DNA of 34,409 bases, from positions 1 to 34,409 of the forward strand of contig JAHDPQ010000139.1 in the NCBI GenBank assembly GCA_018434245.1. Direction: 5' to 3'. The first letter of the stretch is position 1; each line of letters opens with the position of its first letter. Origin of the DNA: Oscillospiraceae bacterium. Lineage in GTDB: Bacteria > Bacillota > Clostridia > Oscillospirales > Ruminococcaceae. Below the pieces are notes generated by a model, which worked only from the letters and a program-made list of their open reading frames with translations, made no database searches and was not told the origin of the DNA. A program made the translations under genes and the position numbers. Positions 15,820 through 24,900 of this stretch are shown here, in pieces.

Positions 15820-17151
15820 GTGAAAACTCCTTCTCTTATTTTACCTTTGCTGCTTTGCCTGCTGCTGGCCTGCTGCGGAGTACAAGTTCAGCCTGCGGGC
15901 CTGGCACCTGGGCCGGAGGAATCCCAAGCATCTTTGCCGCCAAAACAGCCGGCCCAAAGCCAAGCAGAATCGTTACCGCCAGCCCAACCTCAACCAGAGG
16001 AGGAACCTCCCTTGGAGCCAAAGCCCGAGCCGGAATCGCCGGAAGAGGGCGACGCCTTCTGGGAGGAGCTGGAGGCCCTCACCCTCTCCTTGGAGGATGC
16101 TCCCGAGCCGGAGGAGGTCATTCGGACTTATCTGGAGCTTCAGTATCTGGGATATTCTTATTTGGAGCCGGTGGATCTTGGCCCGGTGCTGGATTTGAAT
16201 CAGGAGTTGATGCGCAACCTTCAGCTCTGGCAGGATCTTTTGATTCAGCGCCGCCGCCTGCTCTACGACAGCAGCCTCTGCTACGTGGAGCGGGAGCGCT
16301 TTGATTTTGACCTGACCTTTATCACCCCGGAGGAGCTGACCGACGGCCGGCTGGAGCAGTGGACCAGCTACGATTTTGGGGATAAGGGGGAAGGCGTGGA
16401 GTACCACTTTGTGGTGACCGGCCAGCCGGGAAAAGCCTACCCCCCTCTGCTGGCCCCCAACGCACAGCACACGGTGCGCTTGCGTCCCCAAGGGGAGGAA
16501 TGGAAGATCACCTTTCACTACTTTCCCGGTGCGAGGAGGAAGTTCTACAGCCACTTTTTGAGGGAGCGGGAGGACGACGAGGTGATGGAAGAGCTGCTTC
16601 AGGAGCTGGAGCAGGGAGACCGCTACACCACTCAGGGGCCCAAGGATACCTCCATACCCTACCGGGGAATCTTTGCCGCTCGTTACGCCCTGGAGTTTGC
16701 CGAGACCCCCAACCCGGATTTTTACCAGGTGGGGGACTGGAACGGCAACTGCATGAACTTTATTTCCCAGTGTGTGCTCCACGGCTTTGGAGAGGGAAGG
16801 GTTCCCGATTCCACCCTGAGCCGCCTGATGATCCGGGAGTGGTTTTCCGGTGGGGGAGGGGGAACCCTTGCCTGGGAGAACGTGGACTACTTTTGGGACT
16901 ACGCAACCGGTGGCGAACCGCTGCGCTGTCAGGTGTTGGGGGGAGCCAAGGGCCTGCGGGCGGGGGATGTGATTCAAACCCGCAGCGATTACCTGCGGGA
17001 GGACGAAGATCCCCAGGATTTCTCCCACAGCCTCATGGTGGTGGAGCCTCACACCCTGACTTTAGCTCAAAACAGCCCGGCCAATCTAATTTACTTTTCC
17101 GATCTGGTGGGAACCCACAAACGCTATCTCAGGCCCTTATATATGGATTAG
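15820..17151 (+). CDS. Lipoprotein with amidase_6-type domain
   Basis: A 443-residue exported protein. The signal peptide ends in LLACC, with C18 the likely lipidated residue. Residues 20-95 are a proline/glutamate/glutamine-rich spacer. Residues about 100-265 form a region without a recognised family. Residues about 283-440 match the amidase_6 (NlpC/P60-like) family: RYALEFAETPNPDF, then GNCMNFISQC with the presumed nucleophile C311, WFSGGGG and AWENVDYF, GDVIQ, and H403 in FSHSLMVVE as the likely catalytic histidine. Such proteins are thought to cut peptide or amide bonds in cell-wall material. The GTG start is preceded by AAAGGAG. Transcribed alone. Confidence 0.85.
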   Translation: MKTPSLILPLLLCLLLACCGVQVQPAGLAPGPEESQASLPPKQPAQSQAESLPPAQPQPEEEPPLEPKPEPESPEEGDAFWEELEALTLSLEDAPEPEEVIRTYLELQYLGYSYLEPVDLGPVLDLNQELMRNLQLWQDLLIQRRRLLYDSSLCYVERERFDFDLTFITPEELTDGRLEQWTSYDFGDKGEGVEYHFVVTGQPGKAYPPLLAPNAQHTVRLRPQGEEWKITFHYFPGARRKFYSHFLREREDDEVMEELLQELEQGDRYTTQGPKDTSIPYRGIFAARYALEFAETPNPDFYQVGDWNGNCMNFISQCVLHGFGEGRVPDSTLSRLMIREWFSGGGGGTLAWENVDYFWDYATGGEPLRCQVLGGAKGLRAGDVIQTRSDYLREDEDPQDFSHSLMVVEPHTLTLAQNSPANLIYFSDLVGTHKRYLRPLYMD

Positions 17152-17163
17152 CGCATCTGTAAT

Positions 17164-17200
17164 CGCTCTGCCACTCATGGCAGGGCGGAGGACCCTTTTT
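17164..17200 (+). terminator. Probable terminator after the amidase gene
   Basis: CGCTCTGCC (17164-17172) pairs with GGCAGGGCG (17179-17187), one G-T pair, 6-base loop. The T5 tract is 9 bases further on, so termination efficiency is uncertain. Confidence 0.6.
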
Positions 17201-17537
17201 CAGGAGAGGAGGGCAAAATAAAAACCACATAGTTATTAAATAACTACACGGCATTGGGGATTTGATCTCCTTTAAAGGCGAAGTTGCCGGTTTTGAATTG
17301 TCCAGTAAAAAGGTAGAAATTATGTATGTTCTCCTCCTGTTTTTATGCCATTGAAACAACTACTTCACTGTGATAAACTACTTATAAATCTACCAAACAA
17401 AATATTTTTTAAAGGATGGAGATTGAACTTTATGCTTGGGAAGCACGTATACAATCTCTATCGAAAACCTCTTAAAGATCTTGAATAATATACGGCCACC
17501 ACATTTAATGTATAAAATGACGGTAGGGGGATGGAAT
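17201..17537. other. AT-rich intergenic region before the two-component genes
   Basis: No credible gene. Base composition changes sharply here, from GC-rich to AT-rich. It contains the perfect palindrome TAGTTATT-A-AATAACTA at 17230-17246, a possible operator or element end. A -10-like TATAAA at 17511 could serve the response regulator, but without a good -35. Confidence 0.5.
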
Positions 17538-18230
17538 ATGGCGCATTTACTGATAGCTGATGATAATAATCAGATAGCTTCTATTTTAGAGGATTATGCA
17601 AAAAAGGAAGGATACACCGCAGTGGTGGCTCATGATGGCGAAGAAGCTTTAAAAAAATTTGAAAGCGAAAATCCAGATTTGCTCCTTCTTGATGTTATGA
17701 TGCCAAAGGTAGATGGTTTTACTGTTTGCCGTGAAATACGCCGCAATTCAAATGTTCCAATTATTATGGTTACAGCAAGAGGCGAGGATTTTGAAAAAAT
17801 CATGGGGCTTGAAATTGGCGCGGATGATTACATTGTAAAACCGTTTTCCCCCGGTGAGGTTTTTGCAAGAGTGAAAGCAATGCTTCGCCGCATGAAGTGT
17901 TTGGAAAGCAGTAAATCACAGGCTTTCAGCTTTGATAATCTAAATATTAACCTTGATACCTACACTGTAAGGATTGAAGGAGCTTTACTGTCTCTTACTA
18001 AAAAAGAAATTGAAATTCTCTGGACGCTTGCGACCAACAAAAACAAGGTCTTTACACGTGATAATCTCTTAAATAGCCTTTGGGGATATGATTACGTTGG
18101 GGATAATCGTACTGTCGACAGCCATATTAAACGGTTAAGAGCTAAGATTGATGCACACAAGCATGATGGGTGGAATATTACTACCATCCGAGGGGTTGGA
18201 TATAAGTTTGAGGTGCTTTCCGATGCTTAA
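17538..18230 (+). CDS. OmpR/PhoB-type response regulator
   Basis: A 230-residue transcription factor. The receiver domain (about 1-118) has the acidic pair D8-D9, phospho-acceptor D52, T79 and K101. The C-terminal winged-helix domain (about 130-228) has LTKKEIEILWTLATNKNKVF and NRTVDSHIKRLRAKI, the recognition helix. The start at 17538 follows AGGGGGATGGAAT; the frame is open upstream to a TTG at 17436, but the receiver fold starts at MAHLLIADD. Its stop overlaps the start of the kinase gene, so the pair is made together. Target genes are not known; the secreted DUF2680-like gene downstream is a natural candidate. More AT-rich than the genes on both sides. Confidence 0.93.
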   Translation: MAHLLIADDNNQIASILEDYAKKEGYTAVVAHDGEEALKKFESENPDLLLLDVMMPKVDGFTVCREIRRNSNVPIIMVTARGEDFEKIMGLEIGADDYIVKPFSPGEVFARVKAMLRRMKCLESSKSQAFSFDNLNINLDTYTVRIEGALLSLTKKEIEILWTLATNKNKVFTRDNLLNSLWGYDYVGDNRTVDSHIKRLRAKIDAHKHDGWNITTIRGVGYKFEVLSDA

Positions 18231-19656
18231 AAGCAGGATAGCAAAAAAACTGAGCGTTTACTTTATGGCTTCGCTGCTGATATTTTCGGTGACTATCGGC
18301 AGCTTTTTTATCATGCTGTTTAGAAATCACGTACTGAATATGCATAAAGACGAACTGCAAAAAAGAGCAGAGTCAATTGCAGAGACACTATCTGACTTTT
18401 ACGCAAGGGGGAACACCGAAGGTGGCAGAGGTGGTTATGGTGTATATATGCGTTTTATTGGCGAGATTGCCGGCGCAGACGTTTGGATAGTTGATGAAAA
18501 TTACAATCTTGTCACTGCCGGAAAAGGGCAAAATGGCAAAGCATATCACTATAACGATCTGCCGGAAAATGCAAGCGAGGTAATTGAAAAAGTATTTGAT
18601 GGCAAGACGTTTTTTAGCGAAAACTTTAGCAACGTGCTTTCTGAATTAACACTCACAGTAGGAGTTCCTATCATTGGCGCTGACAGTAGCATTACAGGTG
18701 CTGTACTGATACATTCACCTGTCGAGTCTATTAAGCAAACGTCAACACAAGGTATTGTTATACTAGCTGTGAGCATAGCACTTGCACTGCTTATCTCAAT
18801 AGTGCTGGGCATTGCTCTTTCGGTGTCCTTTACAAAACCGCTGAATAAAATGAAACAGACGGCACTTAGGCTATCAAAAGGGGATTATACTGTCCAAAAT
18901 GAAATTGTGCAAAATGATGAAATAGGAGATCTTGCAATTATTATTGACGAGCTTGCAAATCGACTTGAACTGGCAAAGCATGAGAGTGAGCGCTTGGAAG
19001 AAATGCGGAAGAGCTTTGTGACAAACATCTCTCATGAGCTTCGCACCCCTGTTACTGTTTTAAGAGGGTCTCTTGAGATATTATGTGATAAGATTGTAAC
19101 AGAACCTGATAAGATTGATAAATATCATACTCAAATGCTATCCGAAACAAGATTTTTAGAGCGTCTTGTGGGTGATTTACTTGACCTTTCGCGTTTGCAA
19201 AGTGCTGACTTTATCATTGAGAAAAATGAAGTTGATATGTGTGACCTATTGCCGGAGGTGATGCGTTCAGCCGTTCAACTTGCCTCTGAAAAGCAAATTG
19301 AGATTATTGCAGAAAAATGGATGATGGATAAAATAATTGACGGTGATTATAGCAGGCTAAGGCAAATGCTTATGATTGTACTTGATAATGCGATTAAATT
19401 CACCCCTAAAAGAGGAAAAATATGGGTTGATGTGAAAGATACTTGCATCAGCATAACAGACAGTGGAAAAGGCATTGATTCTGAATATTTGCCACATATA
19501 TTCGAAAGGTTTTATAAAACCCATGGCGAGCAAAATAAAACGGGTACCGGCCTTGGGCTTGCCATAGCAAAGCAGATAGCGGTACGGCATGGTATTGAGC
19601 TTATAGCAAAAAACAGCGAAAACAAAGGAGCAACCTTTGTATTTAAATTTCCGTAA
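18223..19656 (+). CDS. Membrane sensor histidine kinase
   Basis: A 477-residue kinase, partner of the preceding regulator. Transmembrane helix 1 is at about 10-33, an extracytoplasmic sensor domain at about 34-175, helix 2 at about 177-202, and a HAMP linker at about 200-255. The HisKA helix holds the phosphorylated H271 in FVTNISHELRTP. The ATPase domain shows the N box DNAIKFTP, the G1 box DSGKGID and the G2 box GTGLGLAIAKQ. The signal is unknown; a 140-residue outer domain suggests an extracellular or envelope cue. Its ATG at 18223 overlaps the regulator stop by 8 bases. Confidence 0.93.
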   Translation: MLKSRIAKKLSVYFMASLLIFSVTIGSFFIMLFRNHVLNMHKDELQKRAESIAETLSDFYARGNTEGGRGGYGVYMRFIGEIAGADVWIVDENYNLVTAGKGQNGKAYHYNDLPENASEVIEKVFDGKTFFSENFSNVLSELTLTVGVPIIGADSSITGAVLIHSPVESIKQTSTQGIVILAVSIALALLISIVLGIALSVSFTKPLNKMKQTALRLSKGDYTVQNEIVQNDEIGDLAIIIDELANRLELAKHESERLEEMRKSFVTNISHELRTPVTVLRGSLEILCDKIVTEPDKIDKYHTQMLSETRFLERLVGDLLDLSRLQSADFIIEKNEVDMCDLLPEVMRSAVQLASEKQIEIIAEKWMMDKIIDGDYSRLRQMLMIVLDNAIKFTPKRGKIWVDVKDTCISITDSGKGIDSEYLPHIFERFYKTHGEQNKTGTGLGLAIAKQIAVRHGIELIAKNSENKGATFVFKFP

Positions 19657-19757
19657 AAATTACCTCTGTAGCTGTATTAATGCAAGTGGTTATTATTAAT
19701 GCAAGGATTATAATATCATCAGTAGGTAAAACGATCACTTTTTACCTAATCAATGTG

Positions 19758-19787
19758 AAGCACCCTGTTATTGCAGGATGCTTTTTT
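19758..19787 (+). terminator. Intrinsic terminator after the kinase gene
   Basis: AAGCACCCTG (19758-19767) pairs with CAGGATGCTT (19774-19783) with one mismatch, 6-base loop, followed by a T7 tract. Confidence 0.88.
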
Positions 19788-19952
19788 TGTGCGAAAAATG
19801 ACATTGGTTTTCCCTTGAAACGCCCAAAGAAAAACACTCTGATGACAAAAAAGAAGATTAAAATTTCAATATCAACTAAAACGGGAGGGCAAAATGTATC
19901 ATACAAAACAAAATTAAAAATACCTTGTAATCGGTACATAAAAGACACACAG

Positions 19953-19980
19953 TAGACACAAAAGAAAGGTAAATTATAAT
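19953..19980 (+). promoter_or_regulatory. Promoter for the DUF2680-like gene
   Basis: TAGACA at 19953-19958 and TATAAT at 19975-19980 with a 16-base spacer, about 41 bases before the ATG. It means that the small secreted protein can be expressed apart from the kinase pair. Confidence 0.65.
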
Positions 19981-20021
19981 TAATAAAACCCCATGAATCA
20001 GTTTTAAAGGAGATTATCATT

Positions 20022-20492
20022 ATGAAGAATATTCAAAAAACTTTCGCAATCGCTGCTATGGTACTTGCAATGGGAGCAACATCGATTACAGCTTTTGCAG
20101 CATCACAGTACAAAACCCCTGCCGAAGCAGTTGCTGGCATTACCGGTCAAACAGTTGAAAGCGTAATTGCTCAGCGTCAGGACACCAGAAAAACCTATGG
20201 CGCAATCGCTGCAGAATCTGGAAAACTCGACGAGTTTAAGGCAGAAATCCTTGAGATGAAGAAAGACAATCTTGCCGCTCAGGTAGCTGCTGGCAGAATA
20301 ACACAAGAGCAAGCAGATGCAATCATCAAGGCTGTCGAAGAAAATCAGGTAAATTGCGATGGAACAGGCACAGCAAAAATTGGCCAAAGTATGAGAGCTA
20401 AGTTCGGCTCAAACGGCACAGGTCTTGGTAACGGCGGCACAGGACGCGGCACTGGTATGGGCAGGGGTCAGCGATACCAGCGCATTCGATAG
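20022..20492 (+). CDS. Small secreted DUF2680-like protein
   Basis: A 156-residue protein with a signal peptide (cleavage probably after AFA at residue 26). Residues about 30-112 are helical, including TPAEAVAGITGQTVESVIAQ and the segment GRITQEQADAIIKAVEEN that is typical of DUF2680 (YckD-like) proteins. The tail from about 115 is glycine-rich with arginines (GTGLGNGGTGRGTGMGRGQR). Proteins of this sort often sit beside two-component systems; a periplasmic-type adaptor role like CpxP/Spy is a suggestion only. AAAGGAG precedes the ATG. AT-rich like the two genes before it. Confidence 0.75.
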   Translation: MKNIQKTFAIAAMVLAMGATSITAFAASQYKTPAEAVAGITGQTVESVIAQRQDTRKTYGAIAAESGKLDEFKAEILEMKKDNLAAQVAAGRITQEQADAIIKAVEENQVNCDGTGTAKIGQSMRAKFGSNGTGLGNGGTGRGTGMGRGQRYQRIR

Positions 20493-20611
20493 CCAATATG
20501 CCATGACCTTGATTTAGAAGGTAGGAGGAGTCTAAAACAGCAAGGTACCTGCATAAGACGCATCATAGGAACGGAAGTCACAGGAGCGAACAATAAATGT
20601 GTTTAATGTAT

Positions 20612-20646
20612 AAGGGCAGGCGGTACTTGCATTACATCCTGCCCTT
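20612..20646 (+). terminator. Hairpin after the DUF2680-like gene
   Basis: AAGGGCAGG (20612-20620) pairs perfectly with CCTGCCCTT (20638-20646), 17-base loop, followed only by a weak T stretch; a possible terminator. Confidence 0.5.
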
Positions 20647-20663
20647 TACATACTTGTTAAATT

Positions 20664-20696
20664 ACAAAAAAGCCTAGGGAACATAGGCTTTTTTGT
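20664..20696. terminator. Bidirectional terminator next to the tRNA remnant
   Basis: ACAAAAAAGCCTA (20664-20676) pairs with TAGGCTTTTTTGT (20684-20696), 7-base loop, T-runs in both directions. On the minus strand it directly follows the tRNA-Lys fragment, as a tRNA gene terminator would, and it now also ends the zinc-ribbon/vWA transcript. Confidence 0.88.
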
Positions 20697-20707
20697 TTCA
20701 CAATATT

Positions 20708-20757
20708 TGGTGAACCATTGGGGATTGGAATCCCGGACCTGATTAAAAGTCAGGTGC
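20708..20757 (-). pseudogene. 3' part of a tRNA-Lys(UUU) gene
   Basis: On the minus strand the sequence reads as an anticodon arm with a perfect 5-bp stem, loop CTTTTAA and anticodon TTT (20747-20745), then a degenerate T arm (GGGAT/ATCCC), an acceptor 3' strand ATGGTTC (20718-20712), A and CCA (20710-20708). No matching 5' half (acceptor GAACCAT, D arm) precedes it. It is therefore a fragment, not a working tRNA gene. Such 3' fragments are typical attachment-site remnants of elements that integrate at tRNA 3' ends; if so, the element lies to its right. Confidence 0.7.
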
Positions 20758-20894
20758 CCTGTAAAGCATAGTCCAGGTTTGTTTATCGTTATACCTGGGT
20801 AAGCATCGAACCCTATCTCACTCCCAACATCATTGAGCAGGATTTCTCCGCAATTCTTGTCAGGCGTATCTCGCATAACTTGGGTCAATAGGAT

Positions 20895-21416
20895 TTAATT
20901 GCTCTGCATAGGTGCACCGCACTCCGAACAGAATTTTTTGCCTGGGGGAACAACCTCCCCGCAGGAAGCACAGTGCATGGGCTCTTCTGTAAGAATGATC
21001 GGTGCCTCTTCTGCAGCGGGTTCCGGGGGAGTGATTGGCGTGCCGCATTCGGGGCAGAACTTTTTACCGAAAAGTACCGACGAACCACAGGCCCCGCAGG
21101 GGATACTTTCTTCCGCTGTGGTGTTCTGTTGTGCCGGCCCAGCTGTTGCCGCAGCTGTCTGGGGCGGCTCCTCCTTAATTTTTATAATCTCCTGATTAAA
21201 CGCCTGAATCGCCTCGTTGCTCGCCCTGATTGCAATGCAACATTCCATGGCTTCGTCATTTAGCTGTTCGCCGTTTTCAAACCTTGCCCAGTAAAGATCG
21301 GCTAGTTTTGTTTTTTGAGTTGCAATTTTACTTTTCTCTTCATTTATCTTGTTATTAATTTTGGAAACTTCCAGCATCTCACTGGTTTTGTCTCTTAGTT
21401 TATCAAAAAATGCCAT
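20895..21416 (-). CDS. Coiled-coil protein with two zinc ribbons
   Basis: A 173-residue soluble protein, last gene of the vWA cluster. Residues 1-85 are charged and helical, starting MAFFDKLRDKTSEMLEVSKI, and predict a coiled coil. A linker rich in alanine, proline and threonine follows. Two zinc ribbons occupy about 110-132 (CGACG...FCPECG) and 150-172 (CASCG...FCSECG). No enzyme domain. It is similar in design to the protein at 31751-32221, which shares a coil with a K-x-x-x-A-(D/E)-L-Y motif, so both may be adaptors for the same partner. Start at 21416 after AAGGTGG; a longer frame adds four residues. Confidence 0.75.
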   Translation of the reverse strand: MAFFDKLRDKTSEMLEVSKINNKINEEKSKIATQKTKLADLYWARFENGEQLNDEAMECCIAIRASNEAIQAFNQEIIKIKEEPPQTAAATAGPAQQNTTAEESIPCGACGSSVLFGKKFCPECGTPITPPEPAAEEAPIILTEEPMHCASCGEVVPPGKKFCSECGAPMQSN

Positions 21417-21490
21417 GGTTGTATCCACCTTTCATTATGTATTATTTTATGCCTAGAACAGAGGATGGCAGCATCTTTCGTTTTTTGGAA

Positions 21491-21925
21491 TTATTCCAAC
21501 AGCAGCTTGATAAGCTGTATGAGAGCGCTATAATTGGCAACAAAACCTATTATTGCAAGCAATAGAAACATTCCGCTGATAATGAGCACCGCACGGCAAT
21601 AGTTCTTTCTGGCACGGTTGGTTTTGGCGCCGAACGCCCACACAAAAGCGAGTATGATACCTATGATGGGCACTGAAAGCGCCAGCATGGTAAGAACATA
21701 ACCAAACACGCTCAGCTGTACGTTATTCTCTGCCGGCTTGGCAATGACGGAAACGGGAGCAGCTGCGGTAAAGATAGGCGCCGCAGCTTGCGGCGGGGGC
21801 GCTTGGTATGTCTGCGGCCGGGGGGCAGTCGGAACGGGGATGGGGATGCGGACTCCGCAATCGGGGCAGAATTTGGCCTCCGATTCCAGCTCTGCGCTGC
21901 AGGCAGTGCAAATTATTTTTGTCAT
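21491..21925 (-). CDS. Zinc-ribbon membrane protein
   Basis: A 144-residue protein with an N-terminal zinc ribbon (C6, C9, C20, C23), a proline/alanine-rich linker (about 28-65) and two hydrophobic segments (about 72-95 and 108-132). The zinc ribbon is expected in the cytoplasm. The start at 21925 is chosen because AGGAGG is 9 bases upstream; the ATG at 21934 would lie against the ribosome binding site. It follows the giant vWA gene by 18 bases, so it is probably co-translated with it. Family unknown; an anchoring or relay role is a guess. Confidence 0.75.
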   Translation of the reverse strand: MTKIICTACSAELESEAKFCPDCGVRIPIPVPTAPRPQTYQAPPPQAAAPIFTAAAPVSVIAKPAENNVQLSVFGYVLTMLALSVPIIGIILAFVWAFGAKTNRARKNYCRAVLIISGMFLLLAIIGFVANYSALIQLIKLLLE

Positions 21926-21943
21926 TCTACTCATCCTCCTGCT

Positions 21944-24900
21944 TTATAAATTATCAAAATAATACTGCAGCCCTGCATCAAAGCCATCTACAATGCTCGG
22001 AAGTGGTACATCAAGCTCCAACTGCAAGTGTGGCTTGCCGGGGATGTGATTCATCCATGGGTCGCCGCCTGCACTGCCGGGCACCATGGATCCTCTGGAA
22101 TTCGACGTCTTCATGCTCCAGCCTACGCCGCTCGGAGCGAGCTCTTTTGCGCTTTTAACAGCACCGACCATATCAAAAAAGTTGTGTACATACTCCGAAA
22201 CGGCACTGGCGTAACTTGCCGCCAGTTCAATTGCCTCTCCGTAGTCTCCGGTGATCAGATTAGCCGAGCACATGGACCATAGGCCAACATCAACACCCAC
22301 CATTGCGCCCACCGCATACTCCACATAGGCTGAACCATCGGGCGTTTTAAGCATATCTAAAAGGGCATATTCGGCAAATCCTCCGTGTTCGCCGGTGTCC
22401 AGGACAGCGATGGTTTCGCAGGTTTCAGCATCAATCTCCAACCATGCCCAGCGATCCTGCCCATCTATTTTCGAAGGCATATTCGGAATGATAAACATCT
22501 TGCCTTCGGACCCATTCGAAGCGCTTTCCATACTTTGCAGCAGCTTTTCGGGGAATTCGGCCTCCCGGAGAATCGGAAGATTGGCAAAAGTCGTGTCGCT
22601 GGCGATAACCAAGGTGACCGCATCTTTGGGAGCCTTTTCCCAAATGGTGGTAAAATCGTAGCCCTGCTTGCCCAGTGCCACACCCTCCATACGGGATGCG
22701 GTCAGCCCACTCATAATATGGAATGCGTCTGCCGCCTCTTTGCTGCCATTGTGGATTTGATTGACGACAGAAACAAGGTCGATGCTTGTAGCTATTGTTG
22801 CATCCTTTTCTTGCTTGCGTACCGTAACGGCAATGCAGCGCGGCTTTGTGGTTCTGCCTATGGTTAGCTTTAAGTCGGAGGCCAGCTTATCTTCAAAGGC
22901 AGTTTGCGCACCGATAAAGCGGTAGAGGTTGCCCCGGGTATACCAGCGCAGCGCAGAAACCTCATTGGGCGCTATGGCGCTCTTATGACTTACCTGAACA
23001 GCGTCATTGAGCTCTTTCAGTGCGTCCCCGGGCAGCTCGGGCAGGTTGATGCCAAGGGTTGTAAAAATGCTGTCCAGAGTTTCACCCTTTTTTAGGGTGA
23101 TTTCATGACTATAATCCTCCCCACCCACCGTCACGGTGATTTTTGTACCAATCGGCTGGTAATACTGTTTTGCAATCGCCACTTTGCTGATGACCCGGCC
23201 TGTGGGCGAATCCAGATAGGCGGTATAGGCTTCCCCCTGCGCTACTCCAAAGCCGATGTCGATGGCATCGTTGCTCAGGGCTTCCAGCTCAAGCTGCTCG
23301 CTGAGCATTTCAATTTCGATAGTTGCAGAATCGGTGACTTCGATGTCCTCCTCTCCACCCATCGCACCCGAAAAGCTGCCAAACAGGTTGCTGGTGTCCA
23401 GCAGGCCACTGGAATTTGCCGCATCCCCAAGGGGGATTGCCTCAACCATAACGGTGACGGTAGCCATTTCACTCGTCACCTCGATCTGCTCGCTTTCCGT
23501 TTGTGTCAGATAAACCGAACCGCTAAGCTGGGAAAGCTCCTGCATAAACGGAACTACCAACAGATGGTACTGACCAGTTGTATCCCGATAGGCAAGGGCG
23601 GGCAGGGTTTCGATATCCAGTTGATCGTAGTCTTCCAGCTGGAGATAGGCAGCCAGAGCTTTTTTACCCTCTTTTGTGAGGCGGACAGCCATCCTGTCCG
23701 GCCTTAGTCCAAGCCGGGAAAACAGCTGCTCCGCCAAAACCGCAAGATCAAATTCATTTCCCCAACCTTGGGTAAGCACTGCCTGGGGCGAAAGATTTGC
23801 AAACCATTCATTTGGGCTGTGCCTGTAAGACGGACGCCATGCCAGCCCGCGCAAAAGCTTCAAAACATCCTCCAGCGTTTGGGGATCTGCCAGCCTTTTC
23901 GCCCCTACCCCATTCAGCCCCGGAAAGGGGACATTGTGTTTGCCTGCACTCTGGACCAGGGTGACCACTTCGGGCTTTTGACCGCCACCTTGGGCCTTGG
24001 ACGCCTGCTCCCCTTGGTATTGCCGCACAACCTTTTCGATTTCCATAGCAGCTGCCTCGGCAAAGCTCTGGTCTTCATTTTCTATTTCCACATGTTGCGT
24101 CAGCAGCCCTTTGCGGGAAAAGCTTGTGCTTTGCGGTGTAAGCCTTAATCCCTGGAAAAACGGAGATTGCAGCGTGAACTGGCTGTCGGGCAACGCAAAC
24201 ACAAGCAGCCCGCGCCTGCTTTCGCCGTCCATTACGTTCCAACTGCTGTCAATGCCCAAAGCCAGTTGATTGGTTAAATCGCTGGGTGCGATAAAAAATT
24301 CATCCGCGCTGAAATCGCCAAGCCCCTCTTGTTCTACACCGTCCACTGTAATGGTGCCCTGCGCGCCGCCCTTCTTTATGCGATTGCTGACAAAGTGGAA
24401 TGCTTCGGCAATATCCCCGGTGCCAAAGCCATCCTTTTTATCGTAGACGGTGATATCGGCCACCACATAGACGATGCCTTCAGAGGATTCGCTGGGGTCC
24501 TCCTCGCTGGCTTCTTCCTCGGCAAGCTCCTCACTGAATTCTTCTTCGGCAGTTTCTTCCTCAACGGGCTCTTCCGCGTTGGCTCCTTCTTCGGCGGGCT
24601 CTTCGTCAAAGGCTTCTTCCTCGGTGTACTCTTCCTTGATGAGCTCCTCCCCAAAGAAGTCTTCCACGGCAAGTCGCTGCTGAAGCCGGTCAACGTCCTC
24701 CGCAGATAGCAAGCTAAGTTCGTTTATCGTAACATCCATCCACTCGCTTTTGTACTCACCCTTGCCCATGGAAGACGATACGCTTCCACCCTGGATTGGA
24801 ATGTGGAGGGCACCGTCGGCGATGTCGCCATAAATCTCCGCGCCCACGCCGGCAAGTTCCTTTGGAACAGCAAAAACCCAGCGGATGGGCGTAACTGACC

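Larger units (their letters stand above)
19657..20021. other. Intergenic region between kinase and DUF2680-like gene
   Basis: No credible gene, although a 91-codon open frame crosses it. It holds an inverted repeat TAGGTAAA (19723-19730) / TTTACCTA (19741-19748), a terminator at 19758-19787, and a promoter at 19953-19980. The inverted repeat is a possible regulator site. Confidence 0.55.
20493..20894. other. Intergenic junction between AT-rich module and vWA cluster
   Basis: No credible gene. Contents from left: a hairpin at 20612-20646, a bidirectional terminator at 20664-20696, the 3' part of a tRNA-Lys gene on the minus strand at 20708-20757, and 137 bases of unassigned DNA. The unassigned part belongs to an 80-codon minus-strand open frame that runs through the tRNA remnant and is therefore not believed to be a gene. 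Confidence 0.6.

Noticed and set aside
19680-19955. Plus-strand 91-codon frame after the kinase
   Set aside because: It crosses an intrinsic terminator, has no ribosome binding site and ends within the promoter of the next gene.
20646-20888. Minus-strand 80-codon open frame through the tRNA-Lys remnant
   Set aside because: Its second half is a translation of the tRNA fragment and terminator, which explains the open frame without a protein.
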